A stretch of DNA of 9,730 bases, from assembly GCA_002690405.1 (NCBI GenBank), contig NZEI01000101.1, forward strand, positions 9,897 to 19,626, read 5' to 3'. The notes under the pieces are model-generated. The model was given only the letters and a program-made list of their open reading frames with translations. It had not been told where the DNA came from and did no database searches. The position numbers were made by a program, and so were the translations under genes. The stretch's first letter is position 1; each line of letters opens with the position of its first letter. Of the stretch, positions 7,074-9,730 are shown one piece after another. The stretch comes from Gammaproteobacteria bacterium. GTDB lineage: Bacteria > Pseudomonadota > Gammaproteobacteria > Pseudomonadales > Azotimanducaceae.

Positions 7074-8051
7074 CTAAAAAGACTCCGGCTCGCCAAACAT
7101 TGGCCCCTTCATAATTGCACTGGGGGCCATGCCGGGCCGGCGCTCCCAAGCGTCGCTGTTGTCCAGCGTCAATGTCTGCATATTTTCGTGGCGCTCACGC
7201 ATGATAGCGACGCCATCGAACGGCAAATCATGATCCACGTAGGGTCGGACATTATCGGTGACCATATAAAAATTCCCAGCCTTGATATGCTCAAAGGTCT
7301 GGATTGCGTGTCGCTCAGGAGTCATAGCCAAGCGAAAGCCGCCAGCGCCGAGGGCTTCCACCTCATCTGCGGAGGATTCGCCGTCCTGTACCCGTTGGTT
7401 AACCACACTGGTTTTGTCCAAAGCAGAAGCGACAATGCACGGACACAGCACATGCACCCGAATCTGTGGTGACTTCCGCGCCAACTCAAAGGACAGCGCC
7501 TCGCAAGTGGCTACCACCGCATGCTTGCTGGCCTGATAGGAGGCACCGCCGTTATCACCCCGCACCAATCCGCCAACGGATGCGGTGGCAGAAAAAATCG
7601 ACTCAGATTCTTGGGCCTGCAATAACGGAATAAAGGCGTGCATGGTATTCACCACACCCATGACATTGACCCGCAGCGTGGTTTCCCACTCTTGCACAGT
7701 GCTATTCATAATTCTGTGGGAGAAAATAACACCGGCATTCGCGAACACAGCACCGATCGCCTTACCAGGCAACAAATCAGCAATTCGGGCGGCCACAGTG
7801 GTCAGTTGTTCCGGCTCAGTAACATCGCAAGCTAAACCATGACATTCCACCTGAGGGTACAGTTGTCGCAATCGTTGCTCAGCTTCACGAACCAGCTTTT
7901 CATGCAGATCAAGTACGATCACATGCATACCTAATTCACCAGCCGCATGGCAACACAGGCCCCAGCCGATGCCATGATTACCGGCTCCAGTCACTACCGC
8001 AACGCGGTCACGCAACTGGCCTAGCTCCATCGGACCCTGCTGTTTACTCAT
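7074..8051 (-). CDS. Short-chain dehydrogenase/reductase with long C-terminal part
   Basis: This 325-residue SDR is longer than the usual 250-280. It is a probable NAD-dependent alcohol or ketone oxidoreductase. Asp48 after the second strand (VIVLDLH) favours NAD. The glycine motif reads TGAGNHGIG at 21-29, one residue longer than the classical TGxxxGxG. ANAG at 104-107, Ser158, Tyr172 and Lys176 (YQASK) supply the remaining catalytic set, so the enzyme should be active. The last 80 residues or so extend beyond the core fold and show no motif I recognise. AGGGGAG lies four bases before the ATG. It starts 28 bases after the other SDR on the same strand, as the second gene of a two-gene operon driven from about 8942. 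Its stop codon is five bases from that of the convergent P450 gene. It may oxidise the alcohol made by the P450. Confidence 0.92.
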   Translation of the reverse strand: MSKQQGPMELGQLRDRVAVVTGAGNHGIGWGLCCHAAGELGMHVIVLDLHEKLVREAEQRLRQLYPQVECHGLACDVTEPEQLTTVAARIADLLPGKAIGAVFANAGVIFSHRIMNSTVQEWETTLRVNVMGVVNTMHAFIPLLQAQESESIFSATASVGGLVRGDNGGASYQASKHAVVATCEALSFELARKSPQIRVHVLCPCIVASALDKTSVVNQRVQDGESSADEVEALGAGGFRLAMTPERHAIQTFEHIKAGNFYMVTDNVRPYVDHDLPFDGVAIMRERHENMQTLTLDNSDAWERRPGMAPSAIMKGPMFGEPESF

Positions 8052-8079
8052 TTGACTCCCCTCTTAAGCGCTGCAGCCT

Positions 8080-8907
8080 TTAATGCGCCACATCAAAGGA
8101 TTTGGGTGGTCGCACAACAATATCAGCAATATTAACGTGAATTGGCTGGGTCACCGCATACATAACCGCGTTGGCCACATCCTGAGGGTTACCCAATAGG
8201 TTTTGCATATTGTTCGCCAGAGCTTCAAGAGTTTCTGGCGCCAGATGTCCGCCGGGTGCCGGGTCGGCATCGATCCCCGCCATCTTCAACATCGTTGCAG
8301 AAAACTCCACATCAAAGTTACGCGCAAAATTAGTGGCAATCGCCCCAGGCATTACATTTGTTATGCGAATCGAATCCTGTTCTAACTCGTCCCGCAAACT
8401 GGCAGAAATCACATTCACCGCATGCTTGGTCGCGGCATAGACCCCACCGTTAGGGCGTTGTGCCACCACCGAGGAAATGTTCACAATTTGACCTTCCGCA
8501 TTACAGGCGCGCATGGCACGCACTGCAGCCTGACAACCCACCAATAACGCCAGAACATTGGTATCGAACATGGTGCGCCAATGCTCCGGATCACCCTCTA
8601 GAATGGAACCGCTATACGATAGGCCTGCATTGTTGACCATGATGTGCAGATGGCCAGTTTCAGCAACCGCTTGATCAACCAGAGTTTGCAAGACACCCAG
8701 TTGAGTCACATCCCCAACCACCACCGACGCTTGCCCCCCTTGATCAACAATCTGCGCAGCACAATCCTGCATGGCCTCAGCGGTGCGCCCGCTCAAAAAT
8801 ACATGGGCGCCAGCTGCGCCCAATTGCGCCGCTATAGCCCGACCGATACCGCTCGATGCACCAGTTACAATAGCTGTTTTACCGGCCAGCCCAGTGGAAT
8901 TGCTCAT
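8080..8907 (-). CDS. Short-chain dehydrogenase/reductase (classical SDR)
   Basis: This 275-residue classical SDR has the cofactor motif TGASSGIG at 15-22. Arg41 after the second strand (VFLSGRTAE) suggests NADP preference. VGDVTQ is near 64-69, NNAG at 92-95, Ser145 or 146 in NISS, and the catalytic Tyr157 and Lys161 in YAATK. The wording resembles the general YdfG-like SDR group that acts on small hydroxy acids and alcohols, but the substrate cannot be named. AGGAGT lies eight bases before the ATG at 8907. It is the first gene of a two-SDR operon, and its promoter overlaps the third operator-like repeat. The TetR gene is divergent across a 129-base gap. Having three SDRs in one cluster, of which two look NAD-type and one NADP-type, suggests several alcohol or keto intermediates rather than redundancy. 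Confidence 0.94.
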   Translation of the reverse strand: MSNSTGLAGKTAIVTGASSGIGRAIAAQLGAAGAHVFLSGRTAEAMQDCAAQIVDQGGQASVVVGDVTQLGVLQTLVDQAVAETGHLHIMVNNAGLSYSGSILEGDPEHWRTMFDTNVLALLVGCQAAVRAMRACNAEGQIVNISSVVAQRPNGGVYAATKHAVNVISASLRDELEQDSIRITNVMPGAIATNFARNFDVEFSATMLKMAGIDADPAPGGHLAPETLEALANNMQNLLGNPQDVANAVMYAVTQPIHVNIADIVVRPPKSFDVAH

Positions 8908-8935
8908 AGTACGAAACTCCTATTTTCGTTTCGTT

Positions 8936-8961
8936 TTGACATTTATTGTATTATTTGTCAA
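8936..8961. promoter_or_regulatory. Operator-like inverted repeat, copy 3 (TTGACA-N14-TGTCAA)
   Basis: TTGACA at 8936-8941 and TGTCAA at 8956-8961 form a perfect inverted repeat with the same 14-base spacer as the copies at 2407 and 4516. It lies between the divergent SDR operon and the TetR gene and overlaps the best SDR promoter. This is the expected position of an autoregulatory TetR operator. The spacer is entirely A/T apart from one G. Confidence 0.75.
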
Positions 8962-8977
8962 TTCGCATCGGCGTCAA
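8950..8977 (-). promoter_or_regulatory. Candidate promoter of the two-SDR operon
   Basis: On the minus strand TTGACG (8977-8972, 5 of 6 to consensus) and AATAAT (8955-8950, 5 of 6) are separated by 16 bases. Transcription would begin near 8942, giving an untranslated leader of about 35 bases. The -10 box lies between the two arms of the inverted repeat at 8936-8961, so a regulator bound there would exclude RNA polymerase. Confidence 0.55.
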
Positions 8978-9036
8978 GAATCATCCACAAATCCAAATTC
9001 TGCGAGCGTTCGACAGCAAAGCGTGCTTTTGTAAAA

Positions 9037-9627
9037 ATGCCGGCTATGAGCAAAGACCAAAAACGTGACGCAATTCTTGATGCAGCTTATCGGCAGTTCA
9101 GTCACTACAGTTTTCGTAAAACCTCGATGGAGGACATTGCTCAGGCAGCAGGCATCTCCCGGGCCTCTATTTATTCGTACTTCCAGAATAAAGACGACAT
9201 CTTTCGCAACGTGTCGATCCAGTTACATGATCAGGCGGAGCACATGGCTCAAGCCAGTCTGGAAAGTAGCGACAATGACATTGCCAGCCGCATCGAGGGC
9301 GCTCTGCTAGCGCGCCATGGCCCATTCCAGAAAGTCGCGACAGAATCTACCTATGGCACCGAAATTTACGATGAGCACCACCGACTTTGCAGTGACATTG
9401 TCAGTGACGCTAACAGTAAATTCCTAAAGTTACTGACCACAGCCCTGAACGATGCTGTGGGTAATGACGAAATTAATTTGCACCGCGCCGGACTCAATGG
9501 GGAGACTGCGGCAGAGTTAATTAACTTCAGCGCCAGCGGTCTCAAGCAAGGGGCGCAAGATCTCTCAAACTTTGAGCGCCGTATCAAAAGTTTTGCCCGA
9601 TTGTTCGTACAAGCCTGCCGCCCCTGA
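9037..9627 (+). CDS. TetR/AcrR-family transcriptional regulator
   Basis: This protein of about 196 residues has typical TetR length. The N-terminal DNA-binding domain is clear: RDAILDAAYRQF, then the helix-turn-helix around TSMEDIAQAAGISRASIYSYF (about residues 29-49 from this start), then NKDDIF. The C-terminal three-quarters is the variable ligand-binding and dimerisation part and gives no ligand clue. The frame is open far upstream to 8644, but that part is antisense to the SDR gene and does not look like TetR protein. The likely start is ATG 9037 (MPAMSKDQ) or ATG 9046 (MSKDQK). Neither has a good ribosome-binding site, which suggests weak translation. It is divergent from the two-SDR operon and shares with it the inverted repeat at 8936-8961. 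Autoregulation and control of the whole cluster are inferred from the same repeat at two other promoters. Confidence 0.93.
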   Translation: MPAMSKDQKRDAILDAAYRQFSHYSFRKTSMEDIAQAAGISRASIYSYFQNKDDIFRNVSIQLHDQAEHMAQASLESSDNDIASRIEGALLARHGPFQKVATESTYGTEIYDEHHRLCSDIVSDANSKFLKLLTTALNDAVGNDEINLHRAGLNGETAAELINFSASGLKQGAQDLSNFERRIKSFARLFVQACRP

Positions 9628-9655
9628 GCGGACAAGCTGCCCTGCAAACCCAACT

Positions 9656-9718
9656 CCCCCGATAAAACTAGCGATACAGCAGCTTTAGCGGTTAAGCTGC
9701 TAGCGGCTGAAACGGGGG
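9656..9718. terminator. Nested inverted repeats after the TetR gene, possible terminator
   Basis: A perfect 8-base stem, AGCAGCTT at 9678-9685 and AAGCTGCT at 9694-9701, encloses an 8-base loop. An outer pair, CCCCCG at 9656-9661 and CGGGGG at 9713-9718, could extend the structure. It begins 28 bases after the TetR stop, where a terminator is expected. There is no T-tract after the stem on either strand, so a classical rho-independent terminator is doubtful. The remaining bases to the window end show no gene. Confidence 0.35.
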
Positions 9719-9730
9719 GCCACTATCTCT

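Noticed and set aside
7014..7472. 152-codon plus-strand open frame
   Set aside because: It overlaps the end of the P450 gene and is antisense to the SDR with clear catalytic motifs; its translation shows no domain.
8644..9036. Open frame extending the TetR protein 131 codons upstream
   Set aside because: It runs antisense through the start of the SDR gene and across the operator gap, and its translation has no TetR-like character. The helix-turn-helix begins at the expected distance from the ATGs at 9037 and 9046.

Overview
The window carries a catabolic gene cluster with no sign of mobile elements, RNA genes or CRISPR. Moderate GC, short intergenic gaps and a cytochrome P450 that recalls the CYP153 enzymes of Marinobacter suggest a marine-type proteobacterium, most likely a gammaproteobacterium. 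This host assignment is inference from remembered protein similarity, not from a marker gene.

There are ten genes in five transcription units. Unit A (minus strand, from 2316 down to the left edge) encodes an FAD-dependent aromatic-ring-type monooxygenase, a single-domain VOC (glyoxalase/dioxygenase fold) protein and a short-chain dehydrogenase cut by the window edge. Unit B (plus, 2466-4498) encodes an acyl-CoA dehydrogenase and a crotonase-fold enoyl-CoA hydratase/isomerase. Unit C (plus, 4591-7068) encodes a class III (CaiB/BaiF) CoA-transferase and a CYP153-like P450. Unit D (minus, 8907-7074) encodes two short-chain dehydrogenases. Unit E (plus, 9037-9627) encodes a TetR-family repressor, divergent from unit D.

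The most informative non-coding signal is an inverted repeat, TTGACA-N14-TGTCAA. It occurs three times, always in a promoter-type gap: between units A and B (2407-2438), before unit C (4516-4547) and between units D and E (8936-8961). With two of the sites lying between divergent units, every unit has a copy upstream. One copy sits in the TetR gene's own promoter region. The simplest reading is that the TetR protein represses itself and the whole pathway and is released by a pathway substrate or CoA-thioester.

As a working model, the P450 (and perhaps the flavin monooxygenase) hydroxylates a hydrophobic substrate, one or more SDRs oxidise the alcohol, the CoA-transferase makes the CoA-thioester, and the dehydrogenase and crotonase carry out beta-oxidation-type steps. 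The substrate cannot be read from the sequence; a terpenoid, alicyclic or alkyl-chain compound would fit. Redox partners for the P450, an aldehyde dehydrogenase and a thiolase are not in the window.
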